Part shown: positions 15,085 to 23,146 of the stretch, piece by piece | How the letters are laid out: the number at the start of each line of letters is the position of its first letter | Numbering within the stretch: the first letter of the stretch is position 1 | Assembly: GCA_017513185.1 (NCBI GenBank) | Contig: JAFXGL010000008.1 | Coordinates: 33,323-97,322, forward strand | Direction of reading: 5' to 3' | Source: Candidatus Saccharimonadota bacterium | Lineage (GTDB): Bacteria > Patescibacteriota > Saccharimonadia > Saccharimonadales > Saccharimonadaceae | DNA length: 64,000 nucleotides | Translations under genes and position numbers: made by a program | The notes under the pieces: generated by a model | What the model was told of the DNA's origin: nothing | What the model saw: the letters and a program-made list of their open reading frames with translations, nothing else | The model's database searches: none

Positions 15085-15104
15085 TATAATATAATATAAT
15101 ATAA
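15085..15104 (+). repeat. Tandem TATAA repeat, four units
   Basis: Four perfect TATAA units followed by T give overlapping TATAAT boxes at 5-bp steps just upstream of the gene at 15118. Slippage could move or add -10 elements. Confidence 0.7.
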
Positions 15105-15117
15105 TTATTATTGAAAA

Positions 15118-15873
15118 ATGAAGGTCAAACGCAAAAAAGATAAGTGGGACGAATACGTAAAGATTGCAGTTGGAGCCTTTGTTGCCGCAATTCTAATCTT
15201 TGCGTGTATCTATATCTTTGATGTTACTGATACACCGAGCAAGTTTGGCCTCGTCAACGAAAATAATTCTAAAGAGTGGCTTGCCTTCAGTATTAGTTTT
15301 TTCGGAGCAGTCGCCGCATCATATATCGGCTTTGTAGGCGCCATAATGGCGGTGTCTATGACGATGGAAAAACAAAATGAATTTCGAAAAGAGACCAGTC
15401 GTAAAAATGTCTTACCACTTATTAAAGTAAAAGCAAACACGGCCGCTATAAACATAGAAAAAAGCATTCCGCCAATAATTGAGCCACCGAAAGAAGAACA
15501 GGCGATGTTGCTCATCGCTATCTCCTTCAAAAACGTAGGCCAACGCGAAATGTATGATATTTGGCTTGGTGGTATAAAATGTGGTTCAGAAGAAAGCGAC
15601 AATTATTGCGAGATTGCGCCGATTTTATATAAAGGCGATAAATGCAACGAGCATGTCAAAACGGTCGTAAAACGCCAACAGGGGCAAGGAACCGTGGAAA
15701 TATCATTTAGAATTTACTTTAAAGATTGTTACGAAAACTGGTATTTTCAAGAGATAATAGGAAAAAGTACTAGTGGCCCCGGAAGAAGATACAAAGTTGA
15801 CGCTTTTGAAATTAGAAGCGCTCCAAAATTAATTAGCGAAACAGAACTTCCGGAGACTATAAAGAAAGAATAA
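15118..15873 (+). CDS. Two-helix membrane protein with C-terminal beta domain
   Basis: The 251-residue protein has two N-terminal membrane helices (about 17-37 and 58-83), a charged helical stretch, then a cytoplasmic beta-rich domain with 'AISFKNVGQREMYDIWLGG' and 'EISFRIYFKDCYENWYFQEI'. No known family. The layout and the F-K-N-V-G strand resemble the protein at 20151 (F-L-E-N-I-G), suggesting a shared sandwich fold. No ribosome binding site; the tandem TATAA repeat lies just upstream. Codons are AT-rich, marking the left edge of the accessory island. Confidence 0.7.
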   Translation: MKVKRKKDKWDEYVKIAVGAFVAAILIFACIYIFDVTDTPSKFGLVNENNSKEWLAFSISFFGAVAASYIGFVGAIMAVSMTMEKQNEFRKETSRKNVLPLIKVKANTAAINIEKSIPPIIEPPKEEQAMLLIAISFKNVGQREMYDIWLGGIKCGSEESDNYCEIAPILYKGDKCNEHVKTVVKRQQGQGTVEISFRIYFKDCYENWYFQEIIGKSTSGPGRRYKVDAFEIRSAPKLISETELPETIKKE

Positions 15874-16016
15874 AGCTGACGCCATTACTACTGGCAATAG
15901 ATATAGCCTCGAAGAGAGAGCTCATCCATCCGCCCATAATCGAGTTTTGGAAGTTATTGTGCAAAAAACAGGAGTGGGATTTTTTATTGACATGAAGCGG
16001 TAAAAATGCCAAATAA
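15874..16016. other. Short spacer between convergent genes
   Basis: No gene, tRNA or convincing terminator seen. Confidence 0.4.
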
Positions 16017-17663
16017 TTATTTGTTATGCAGATAGCTACACACTCCGAACATAAAATCGGTCAAATCTCTATATGTTGAATTACAACGGGCCTTATATTT
16101 AGAGAAGATTATTTCAGGAGTAGTTTCTTTACCTTTCTTCATAAATACCCAATCTTCCAGTTCGCCAATTGGACAAACAAACATTCCAACGGCAGATAAC
16201 TTGTTTAATAATACAGAAATTCTTTCTTTTTGTTCTTTACTTAAGGCAGTACAGTTTAATCCTTGTTTTTTATTGGCTAGATTAACAAAAAAGGCATCAA
16301 TCTCATTAACCATTTGAAGTAATGATTCTTTCTCAGGACTCTCTACATAATTTAGGTTTTTCAAACATCTTTTAATAGCTGCCTCTTTATTGCCCTTGCC
16401 GTACAAACTATCAAAATCAATAATCGCAGCAAATTTTATACCCAATTTTTCGTATAAATAAAAATCGTTGCTGATATTTTCCTTTCCATTTGAAGAAATG
16501 ACTTGATACGAATTATTTCCCATAAAGCCTTTGTGAGAAATTACATTACTGTAAACATATTGATCCTGTATTCCTTCTACGACAATAATTGCATCCAGAA
16601 AAATAGATGATAACACAGACGTAGGTGTTCCGGCTTGAATTTCAGTACCCTTAATGCTTTTTGCTTCATGCTTTTCCGTAATTCTTATGATTGTCGGATT
16701 GGCGCTAGATTCTATCAAACCTTTTAATAAATCGGAGTCATGAGTAGATACAAATATCTGCTTCTTGCGTTTCTTGGAGTAGTCCCCGATTATCTTACCT
16801 AAAATATATTTAGCCGAGGGATATAAATGTAGCTCTGGCTCATCTATGAATAGTATTTTATTGGCATCGTTCTCCAATTCAAATAGTATCTGTGCCGCCG
16901 CTCTAATTCCATGACCTTCTTCTGATAGTTTTACGGCTCCGTAATCCTTTTTCCATTCCTCTATGGCTTTAGAAATTTTTTCTACATTTTGTGGAGAATA
17001 TTCGAAATGTTTCGGGCCAGGATTATTTTTTTCGCAAGTATATAATTCAAATTCAAAATTTCTGCAAGATTCAGCGAATAATCTTTTCCCAAACATCAAC
17101 AGCATTTTTTGATTAATCGACTTCAATATATCAGAGTGGGATGCAAGAAACGGAGCTGGCTGAATAGAGCTCATCGAATCACCGGAAAATTGTCCTAGAT
17201 TTGATGTACTCAAAAACAACCTGTCGTCTACGCGGAGCAAAGATGAGCGTTGTTGCCTGAAGCACTCGTTCACATGCATATACGATTGGAAGATTGGCGC
17301 ATCTTGTGTTTCGATTACTCTACCAACTTCCTGCAAGAACTCCTCGTTTAACATTCGGGGCTTATTTTGTTTTCCTATCGTTCTCGGATCGGCAAATGAG
17401 CCAAGCTGTTCTCTACCGTTTGAATGTGTCTGGCCAGATATTTTTTCCAAAGATTTAAACCAATCAGACCAATCCTTATTCCTAATTTTCACATATTCAT
17501 CAGGAAGTATGTTGTGCCATTTTTGAACTGGATTATTATAAGCGAATTTATTATAAAGATCGTTCAGAAGCGTTGTTTTTCCGACACCGTTTGCTCCAAC
17601 TATAACATTCAAGGAGCTTAATTCTATCTTTTTGTCAGATATATTGATTGCATCAATTTTCAT
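16017..17663 (-). CDS. OLD-family-like AAA ATPase with TOPRIM-like domain
   Basis: The 548-residue protein has an ABC/SMC-type ATPase split by an insertion: Walker A 'GANGVGKTT' at residues 23-31, a signature-like 'SEEGHGIRAAAQIL', Walker B 'ILFIDEPELHLYPSA', and a switch 'VSTHDSDLLKGL'. It is followed by a TOPRIM-like part with 'IIVVEGIQDQYVY' (Glu) and 'AAIIDFDSL' (Asp pair). This is the order seen in OLD nucleases, which serve in phage defence. It is divergent from the restriction-modification operon. ATG at 17663 is chosen because GGAGGA lies 4 nt upstream; an upstream in-frame extension covers the opposite promoter. Nuclease activity is inferred. Confidence 0.82.
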   Translation of the reverse strand: MKIDAINISDKKIELSSLNVIVGANGVGKTTLLNDLYNKFAYNNPVQKWHNILPDEYVKIRNKDWSDWFKSLEKISGQTHSNGREQLGSFADPRTIGKQNKPRMLNEEFLQEVGRVIETQDAPIFQSYMHVNECFRQQRSSLLRVDDRLFLSTSNLGQFSGDSMSSIQPAPFLASHSDILKSINQKMLLMFGKRLFAESCRNFEFELYTCEKNNPGPKHFEYSPQNVEKISKAIEEWKKDYGAVKLSEEGHGIRAAAQILFELENDANKILFIDEPELHLYPSAKYILGKIIGDYSKKRKKQIFVSTHDSDLLKGLIESSANPTIIRITEKHEAKSIKGTEIQAGTPTSVLSSIFLDAIIVVEGIQDQYVYSNVISHKGFMGNNSYQVISSNGKENISNDFYLYEKLGIKFAAIIDFDSLYGKGNKEAAIKRCLKNLNYVESPEKESLLQMVNEIDAFFVNLANKKQGLNCTALSKEQKERISVLLNKLSAVGMFVCPIGELEDWVFMKKGKETTPEIIFSKYKARCNSTYRDLTDFMFGVCSYLHNK

Positions 17664-17757
17664 AATATCCTCCATATAATTATACTGCGGATTAGTTTTC
17701 AGATCTAGTATTATTCTAGATTTGGAATATAATAGTAAGTGGAACAAGCGAGGTAAA

Positions 17758-18822
17758 ATGAATTATATTTCAGCAAAAGAAACTGCTACAAAATGGGGTG
17801 TCTCTCAACGAAGAGTAGCTACTTTATGCTCTGAGGGACGCATTATCGGTGCTATGTTCGTCGGAAATTCATGGGTAATTCCATGCGATGCTGTAAAGCC
17901 AATGGACGCACGAACAAAAGCCGCATCCTTAATTAATAACGAAGCAAAGCCATTTCTAAAATGGGCCGGCGGTAAAGGACAATTGCTCAAAGAAATCGAG
18001 CAATACTACCCTTTTGCCAAAGATACTACTATAACAAAATACGCAGAACCGTTTGTTGGCGGTGGCGCTGTCCTTTTCGATATCCTGAACAAGTTTGAAC
18101 TTCAGGAAGTGTATATCAGCGATATTAATGCCGAACTAATAAATACATACACGATAATTCGTGACGATATTGACGCATTATTGGACACTTTAAAACGATT
18201 TGAGAGTGATTACTCAACATTAGACAATAACGATCGTAAAGAGACTTATCTCGCCAAACGTGCACGTTTTAACAAGCTTAAAAGCAAACAAGAATTTGGC
18301 GTAGAGCTTGCCACATTAATGATTTTTCTCAACAAAACATGTTTTAACGGCCTTTATCGTGTGAATCGCAAAGGTGAATACAACGTGCCAATGGGTGCCT
18401 ACAAAAATCCACTAATCTGCAACGAACATAATCTAAGAGCCGTGTCTAAGAAACTACAAAACGTAAAGATAGTATGTGGCGACTATAAAGAATCGGGTGA
18501 TTTTATAGACGATAAAACATTTGTGTATTTCGATCCGCCATATCGCCCACTCACGCCGACAGCCAATTTCACATCATATGCTGAGGGTATGTTCGACGAT
18601 AAGAATCAACTGGAACTTGCAAAATTCATTCAAAAACTCGATAAGAAAGGCGCAAAAATAGTTGCAAGTAATTCCGATCCGAAGAACGCCAACAAAGACG
18701 ATAACTTCTTCGACGACGCATACGCAAATCAGAATATCAAGCGTGTCTCCGCAACACGCATGATAAATCGAAATAGCGACAAACGCGGAAAAATTAACGA
18801 ATTATTAATATCAAATTTTTAA
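17758..18822 (+). CDS. Dam-like adenine DNA methyltransferase with N-terminal HTH
   Basis: The 354-residue protein begins with an excisionase/MerR-type helix-turn-helix (residues 1-50: 'ETATKWGVSQRRVATLCSEG', 'WVIP'). From residue 65 it is a D12-class N6-adenine methylase: 'PFLKWAGGKGQLL' (motif X), 'YAEPFVGGGAVLF' (motif I), 'NKTCFNGLYRVNRKGEYNVP' and 'VYFDPPYRPL' (motif IV DPPY). DpnM/Dam relatives methylate GATC. The fused HTH could bind the operon's own control region. The ATG at 17758 follows GAGG; TATAAT lies at 17728-17733. First gene of the M-R-M operon. Confidence 0.92.
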   Translation: MNYISAKETATKWGVSQRRVATLCSEGRIIGAMFVGNSWVIPCDAVKPMDARTKAASLINNEAKPFLKWAGGKGQLLKEIEQYYPFAKDTTITKYAEPFVGGGAVLFDILNKFELQEVYISDINAELINTYTIIRDDIDALLDTLKRFESDYSTLDNNDRKETYLAKRARFNKLKSKQEFGVELATLMIFLNKTCFNGLYRVNRKGEYNVPMGAYKNPLICNEHNLRAVSKKLQNVKIVCGDYKESGDFIDDKTFVYFDPPYRPLTPTANFTSYAEGMFDDKNQLELAKFIQKLDKKGAKIVASNSDPKNANKDDNFFDDAYANQNIKRVSATRMINRNSDKRGKINELLISNF

Positions 18823-18836
18823 GAAAGGAGTAAAAA

Positions 18837-19376
18837 ATGAAAAAAGGTGGTATCTACGGTGGAAATACAAGGACGGGCTTAATTTTTGAGGGCAAGACCG
18901 ATTTAGCAACGTTTCTCTCGAGGCAAGATGGTTATCGTGTAGAAAATGACGAGGAAATCTTTTATAACGAAGAATTAGTCGCAAGAGTATTTAAGAAACA
19001 TAAATTCTACAATGTTTTTCTCAAAGAGCTTGGGATTGATTGGAAGCAATACATTTCAAAGCAACTTTTACCAGACGACAGTATTTATGTAATTTTGAAT
19101 AACATCCTGTTCATTATTGAATGCAAACATCAAGAAGTTGCCGGCTCGGTGGATGAAAAACTCCAAACCTGCGACTTCAAGAAAAAACAATACCAGAAAC
19201 TTATGTCTAAAGCTAATATCGATGTCGAATATATCTATCTTCTTGATAACTGGTTTAGAGATCCAAAATATAAAGACGTCTTAGACTACATTCAAAGCGT
19301 AGATTGCGATTATTATTTTGAGTATATTCCGTTAACAAGACTTGGTTTACCGGTTCCAGAAACTGAGGGAGAATAG
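18837..19376 (+). CDS. PD-(D/E)XK type II restriction endonuclease candidate
   Basis: The 179-residue protein lies between two methylases. It has Pro79-Asp80 and, after a strand 'IYVILNNILFII', Glu95-Cys-Lys97, which together form the PD...ExK nuclease core. 'EVAGSVDEKLQT' and 'FKKKQYQKL' follow, as in many type II enzymes where a helix supplies a further active-site residue. An earlier Glu18 ('GLIFEGKTDL') may also take part. AAAGGAGT precedes the ATG. It is shorter than MboI/DpnII-type enzymes and its exact family and site are not known; specificity should match the adjoining methylases. Confidence 0.8.
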   Translation: MKKGGIYGGNTRTGLIFEGKTDLATFLSRQDGYRVENDEEIFYNEELVARVFKKHKFYNVFLKELGIDWKQYISKQLLPDDSIYVILNNILFIIECKHQEVAGSVDEKLQTCDFKKKQYQKLMSKANIDVEYIYLLDNWFRDPKYKDVLDYIQSVDCDYYFEYIPLTRLGLPVPETEGE

Positions 19377-19383
19377 AATATCT

Positions 19384-20151
19384 ATGCCCGATAAAACTAA
19401 AGAGATAAAGAAATGGGGGCCAGACGATTTTGAGTTAGAAATGACTAGTGTCTGGAGTTTCCCTAATCGTGGCAACTGGGCTACCCACGATGCGAAATGG
19501 CGCGGAAATTGGTCGCCATATATTCCGCGCAACGTTCTTCTCCGCTATTCAAATGAGGGCGACATGGTATTAGACCAATTTGCCGGTGGCGGAACTACAC
19601 TAGTAGAAGCAAAGTTATTAAATAGAAATATCTTGGGCCTAGACGTTAATGACGAGGCCTTAAACCGATGCCGAGAAAAGGTTAAGTTCAAACATGACGG
19701 CGCAAATGGTAAAGTTTATGTTCGTAAGGGAGATGCGCGAAAACTAAAAGGAATACCGGATGAAAGCATAGATTTAATTTGCACGCATCCGCCTTACGCA
19801 AATATTATTCATTATAGCGATGGGCAAGATATACCGGCCGACCTTTCGAATTTTAAAGTAGATGAGTTTTTAGAGCAAATGAAAGCCGTCGCAAGCGAAA
19901 GCTACCGCGTGCTAAAGAAAGGTAAGTTCTGCGCGATTCTAATGGGCGACACACGCCAAAAAGGCCACGTTATTCCCTTGAGCTTTAAGACGATGAGAGT
20001 ATTTGAAGACGCTGGCTTTAAATTAAAAGAAATTGTTATGAAAGAGCAGCATAATTGCCGAGCGACTGGATATTGGAAAACGAACAGCATAAAGTATAAT
20101 TTTCTTTTATTGGCACATGAATACTTATTCATCTTTGAGAAAGGACGATAA
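19384..20151 (+). CDS. N6-adenine/N4-cytosine DNA methyltransferase
   Basis: The 255-residue protein has motif I 'VLDQFAGGGTTLVEA' near residue 62, 'NILGLDVNDEAL' for cofactor binding, 'GDARKL' and motif IV 'CTHPPYANI' near residue 139. N-terminal 'WSFPNRGNWATHDAKWRGNWSPYIPRN' is typical of the DpnA/YhdJ-like or MboI-C group. As the second methylase of an M-R-M operon it may protect the other strand, hemimethylated DNA or single strands. The ATG at 19384 is preferred to upstream in-frame starts overlapping the endonuclease. The stop shares a base with the next ATG. Confidence 0.9.
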   Translation: MPDKTKEIKKWGPDDFELEMTSVWSFPNRGNWATHDAKWRGNWSPYIPRNVLLRYSNEGDMVLDQFAGGGTTLVEAKLLNRNILGLDVNDEALNRCREKVKFKHDGANGKVYVRKGDARKLKGIPDESIDLICTHPPYANIIHYSDGQDIPADLSNFKVDEFLEQMKAVASESYRVLKKGKFCAILMGDTRQKGHVIPLSFKTMRVFEDAGFKLKEIVMKEQHNCRATGYWKTNSIKYNFLLLAHEYLFIFEKGR

Positions 20152-20870
20152 TGGAGTTCTGGAACAATAATATAATAGCAACAGTAACTGGCGCCATTGT
20201 CGGCGGAGTTATCGCAATTATCGCAAGTGGTATTACTCATCATTGGCAAAGAAAAGACGCCGAACGGAGAGAAATTAGAGAAAATTTCAAACATAAGGCT
20301 GAACTTCTTGCGTCGGATGGGGCTAACATCCCAAGCGAAAAGCTCTACGATTCGCAAAACATAAATGTACTTTTTTGTTCATATGAGGCTAGTTTAGACG
20401 ATAATAACAATATTGCGATTAAATATCCAAAAGGAATACGGAACACAAAAGGTCTCAAACGTCACACCATCTTTCTTGAGAACATCGGAGACTCAGACAT
20501 TAATGAACTCGAAATTGCCGTAGAAAACCCAAAGAAAAATGTATTAATAGAGAAAAACTATATAGACGAATTCACCACTAAAGGGTTAGTAAACTATGGC
20601 GTATTACTGGATAAAAAAATTCGCAAAGGAGAAATAATAATAGTAACAATTTACTACTATGAAGAAGATCCAGTAGTTAGCTTATTTAGCGCATCTTTGC
20701 TACTTTTTTATCGCGATTCATTAGGCAATATCTGCGAACAGCCAGTTTTCCCAGAACAAAATAAGACTTACGAACCTTCGCTGACAACTCAAAAAGAATG
20801 GCGTAACCATGTCTCTCCAAATAAGAATTTAGAGCATTGGCTAAATAGATTGAAAAGGAGCAATATATGA
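20151..20870 (+). CDS. Single-pass membrane protein with beta domain
   Basis: The 239-residue protein has one N-terminal membrane helix (about residues 8-28), a charged helix ('WQRKDAERREIRENF'), then a cytoplasmic beta-rich domain with 'RHTIFLENIGDSDINELEIAVEN' and 'IIIVTIYYYEEDPVVSL'. Unknown family. It is coupled to the methylase upstream (TAATG) and the KAP NTPase downstream (ATGA), so it belongs to the operon. The architecture resembles the protein at 15118. Likely role: membrane partner or sensor of the KAP NTPase (inference from coupling). Confidence 0.72.
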   Translation: MEFWNNNIIATVTGAIVGGVIAIIASGITHHWQRKDAERREIRENFKHKAELLASDGANIPSEKLYDSQNINVLFCSYEASLDDNNNIAIKYPKGIRNTKGLKRHTIFLENIGDSDINELEIAVENPKKNVLIEKNYIDEFTTKGLVNYGVLLDKKIRKGEIIIVTIYYYEEDPVVSLFSASLLLFYRDSLGNICEQPVFPEQNKTYEPSLTTQKEWRNHVSPNKNLEHWLNRLKRSNI

Positions 20871-22630
20871 ACAAAGACGAATTATTAGATGCAATTGAGC
20901 AATATCGAAATTCCGATATGGATCGCGCTATTTTACTAGATGGCGCATGGGGTTCTGGAAAGACCTATTTTGTACGAAATTATCTAGAAAGCAAATCAAA
21001 ATATATCTATTTATCCGCCTTCGGCCTTAAAAACAGCTCTGAAATAGACAAAGCAATTCTTGCTGGAATTCCTAAAAAAGCTTTTAAAAACAAAGGCAAG
21101 GGTAATCTACATCTAAAAATTCCGGATTTTGCCAAAGATATCCTGAAACAAATATCTATTAATGGCCTTAAGCTACCAGATTCATTATTTGATGAATCTG
21201 CAATTGTCAACGCTAGTGCTAAAATTCTTAAAGAATATTTAATAATTATCGATGATATAGAGCGAAGTACGATACCATTATCTAATCTACTTGGAAAAAT
21301 CAGTATATACACCGAACAATATAATTTTAAAATACTGTTGGTTGCAAATACGAAAAAAATACCAAAAGATGATACTGCTGTTTTTGAAGAGTACATGGAC
21401 AAAATCATACGCGAAAACCTTTCTTTCCAGCAAGATTATCAATCTATAATATCTAGCCTTATAGAAAATACAAATAATGGAGCAAAAGAACTTCTTCAAA
21501 AGAATACGCAAAGCATACTTAATTTTATTGACAGTTACAATATTACTAACATTCGAAAAATACAGAGCGGAATTGAAAAAGCGACTGAGGTTATAAAGAT
21601 AATTCAAGCAAAGTTTCGATATAAAAACGATGAGGAATACGAAAGATTAATCACAGACATAATTCTATTTTTCATATACAACGAAACTGGATTTGGCAAA
21701 ACCACAATTGATCCACATCAAAGCATTCAATCAATCTGTTTACCGCCAGACAAATATGACGAACCGAATAGTATAAGATACTTTGAATTTATCGCAGCAT
21801 ATGGAGTTCTTGAAATACGAACTAATTCAAAATATATACAAGAAGTATTAGAAAGACACGTAAAAACCCTCATTGATTCAAGAGAGATTAAAGACGATCC
21901 GACTATGACTCTTTATGGCGATACTTATCGCGTCGAAGATAATGAAATTATTACATTAGAACAAGATATAATTGATAAACTAGAGTCTGGCAATTATACC
22001 TATAAGTTCTATCCTCGAATTCTTTTAGTACTGATTAGGTGTAAGAATATAATGGATGATAGTTCTTTCCTAGATAAGGCTAAAAAATATATTTTTTCTC
22101 ATTTAGACAATATAGACGATAAGGATTTTGACTTTATAGATTTAGCCACTTTTACTTTTTATAGTCAAGAAGAAATGGACGAGTACCAAAGTGAAGTAAA
22201 TAAACTTAGGAACGAGATTCGTAACCTAAAAGAAAAGAAAGCTTTTCTACTTATAAACTCAGTCATAAAAGAAGATAACTGGAGCGAAAAGCTAAGAAGT
22301 GCGGTCTATGAAAATGAGGAAGAAATCGTTTCTAGAAAACAATTCTTCTCAATACTAGATACCGATACGATAACAGCGAAATTAGAGCATAAAGACGCAA
22401 AAACGATCGACTTCTGTAATGTCAGAGACGCTATTACTGGAATATATCACAGAATTAAAGAACAACCAGACTTGTTCTGCGAGTTGGATTATGGTGCATT
22501 AGTAGAATTTCATAACAAATTCATAAAGTTGGAGCCAAAAACTCATACTTCAAAACAAGTTTTTGAATATATCAAAAAAGATCTAGAATCATACATTGAT
22601 TCCTTTAATATGATTCGTGACATTAAATAA
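20867..22630 (+). CDS. KAP-family P-loop NTPase
   Basis: The 587-residue protein has Walker A 'GAWGSGKTYFV' at residues 26-36 and Walker B 'EYLIIIDDIERS' near residue 125, the pattern of KAP/STAND-like NTPases. Residues 330-480 are helical with a coiled-coil ('YQSEVNKLRNEIRNLKEKKAF'). KAP NTPases in phage-defence loci are membrane-linked; here there are no internal membrane helices, but the preceding gene supplies one and overlaps by 4 bp (ATGA). It is the last gene of the island operon. A defence function is inference from context. Confidence 0.82.
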   Translation: MNKDELLDAIEQYRNSDMDRAILLDGAWGSGKTYFVRNYLESKSKYIYLSAFGLKNSSEIDKAILAGIPKKAFKNKGKGNLHLKIPDFAKDILKQISINGLKLPDSLFDESAIVNASAKILKEYLIIIDDIERSTIPLSNLLGKISIYTEQYNFKILLVANTKKIPKDDTAVFEEYMDKIIRENLSFQQDYQSIISSLIENTNNGAKELLQKNTQSILNFIDSYNITNIRKIQSGIEKATEVIKIIQAKFRYKNDEEYERLITDIILFFIYNETGFGKTTIDPHQSIQSICLPPDKYDEPNSIRYFEFIAAYGVLEIRTNSKYIQEVLERHVKTLIDSREIKDDPTMTLYGDTYRVEDNEIITLEQDIIDKLESGNYTYKFYPRILLVLIRCKNIMDDSSFLDKAKKYIFSHLDNIDDKDFDFIDLATFTFYSQEEMDEYQSEVNKLRNEIRNLKEKKAFLLINSVIKEDNWSEKLRSAVYENEEEIVSRKQFFSILDTDTITAKLEHKDAKTIDFCNVRDAITGIYHRIKEQPDLFCELDYGALVEFHNKFIKLEPKTHTSKQVFEYIKKDLESYIDSFNMIRDIK

Positions 22631-22986
22631 TACAAATCCATTACTCCCTGCGAGGACAAATATGATAATCAATCGCGGCCATCCTCGCAGAGTGTCCGTA
22701 TCTAAACTTACCTTCGCAAGAATTACAAGTTTTCGAACTCTACCAAAAACAGGGGTAGAAATAACAAAGAAACGTTTGTTCATATATCTCCCCACACTTC
22801 CAAAACGCTTATGCTTGGTGTTTTCGAACTTATGTAATATACTTATGTTAATTGCGGTGCAGAGTTCTGCGCCTTTCTCCAGTAAGAGGGGGTAGCCCCT
22901 CATATTTTATGCGCAGATTCTGCACTACAAGTGATACTTGCCGAATGGCAACACTTCGGGTGGAGAAAGAAAAGTATGTACCTTAA
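22631..22986 (+). other. Structured non-coding region before the recombinase genes
   Basis: No gene. A 9-bp inverted repeat (22648-22656 with 22682-22690) lies right after the KAP gene. Further on, 22857-22872 and 22912-22926 form a long imperfect inverted repeat (GTGCAGA...CTGCGC against GCGCAGATTCTGCAC) enclosing a small GC hairpin (22886-22891 with 22896-22901). It could be a leader RNA, an operator or part of an attachment site. Confidence 0.55.
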
Positions 22987-23142
22987 ATGCAAAAGGAACA
23001 ACCGGTCGTAGAAGACCGAAAGGAAGCCGTCAATAATCTAGTGCAATTACTTTGCGCATTAGACGACATAGACGATTCGCCAGAGCGCGAATCCAACAAA
23101 GAGAAAGGAGTGTGCGACGACGGAGTAGTTGTCGTGTTCTAA
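22987..23142 (+). CDS. Small acidic protein upstream of the recombinase
   Basis: A 51-codon frame, too short for common cut-offs, encodes an acidic peptide ('QLLCALDDIDDSPERESNKE', ending 'DDGVVVVF'). It ends 4 bases before the recombinase ATG, typical of an operon partner. Small genes in this position before serine recombinases sometimes encode directionality factors, but nothing in the sequence proves that. No strong ribosome binding site. Confidence 0.5.
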   Translation: MQKEQPVVEDRKEAVNNLVQLLCALDDIDDSPERESNKEKGVCDDGVVVVF

Positions 23143-23146
23143 AACT

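Noticed and set aside
17664..17747. N-terminal extension of the OLD-like protein
   Set aside because: It lacks conserved sequence and overlaps the divergent promoter; GGAGGA marks the ATG at 17663.
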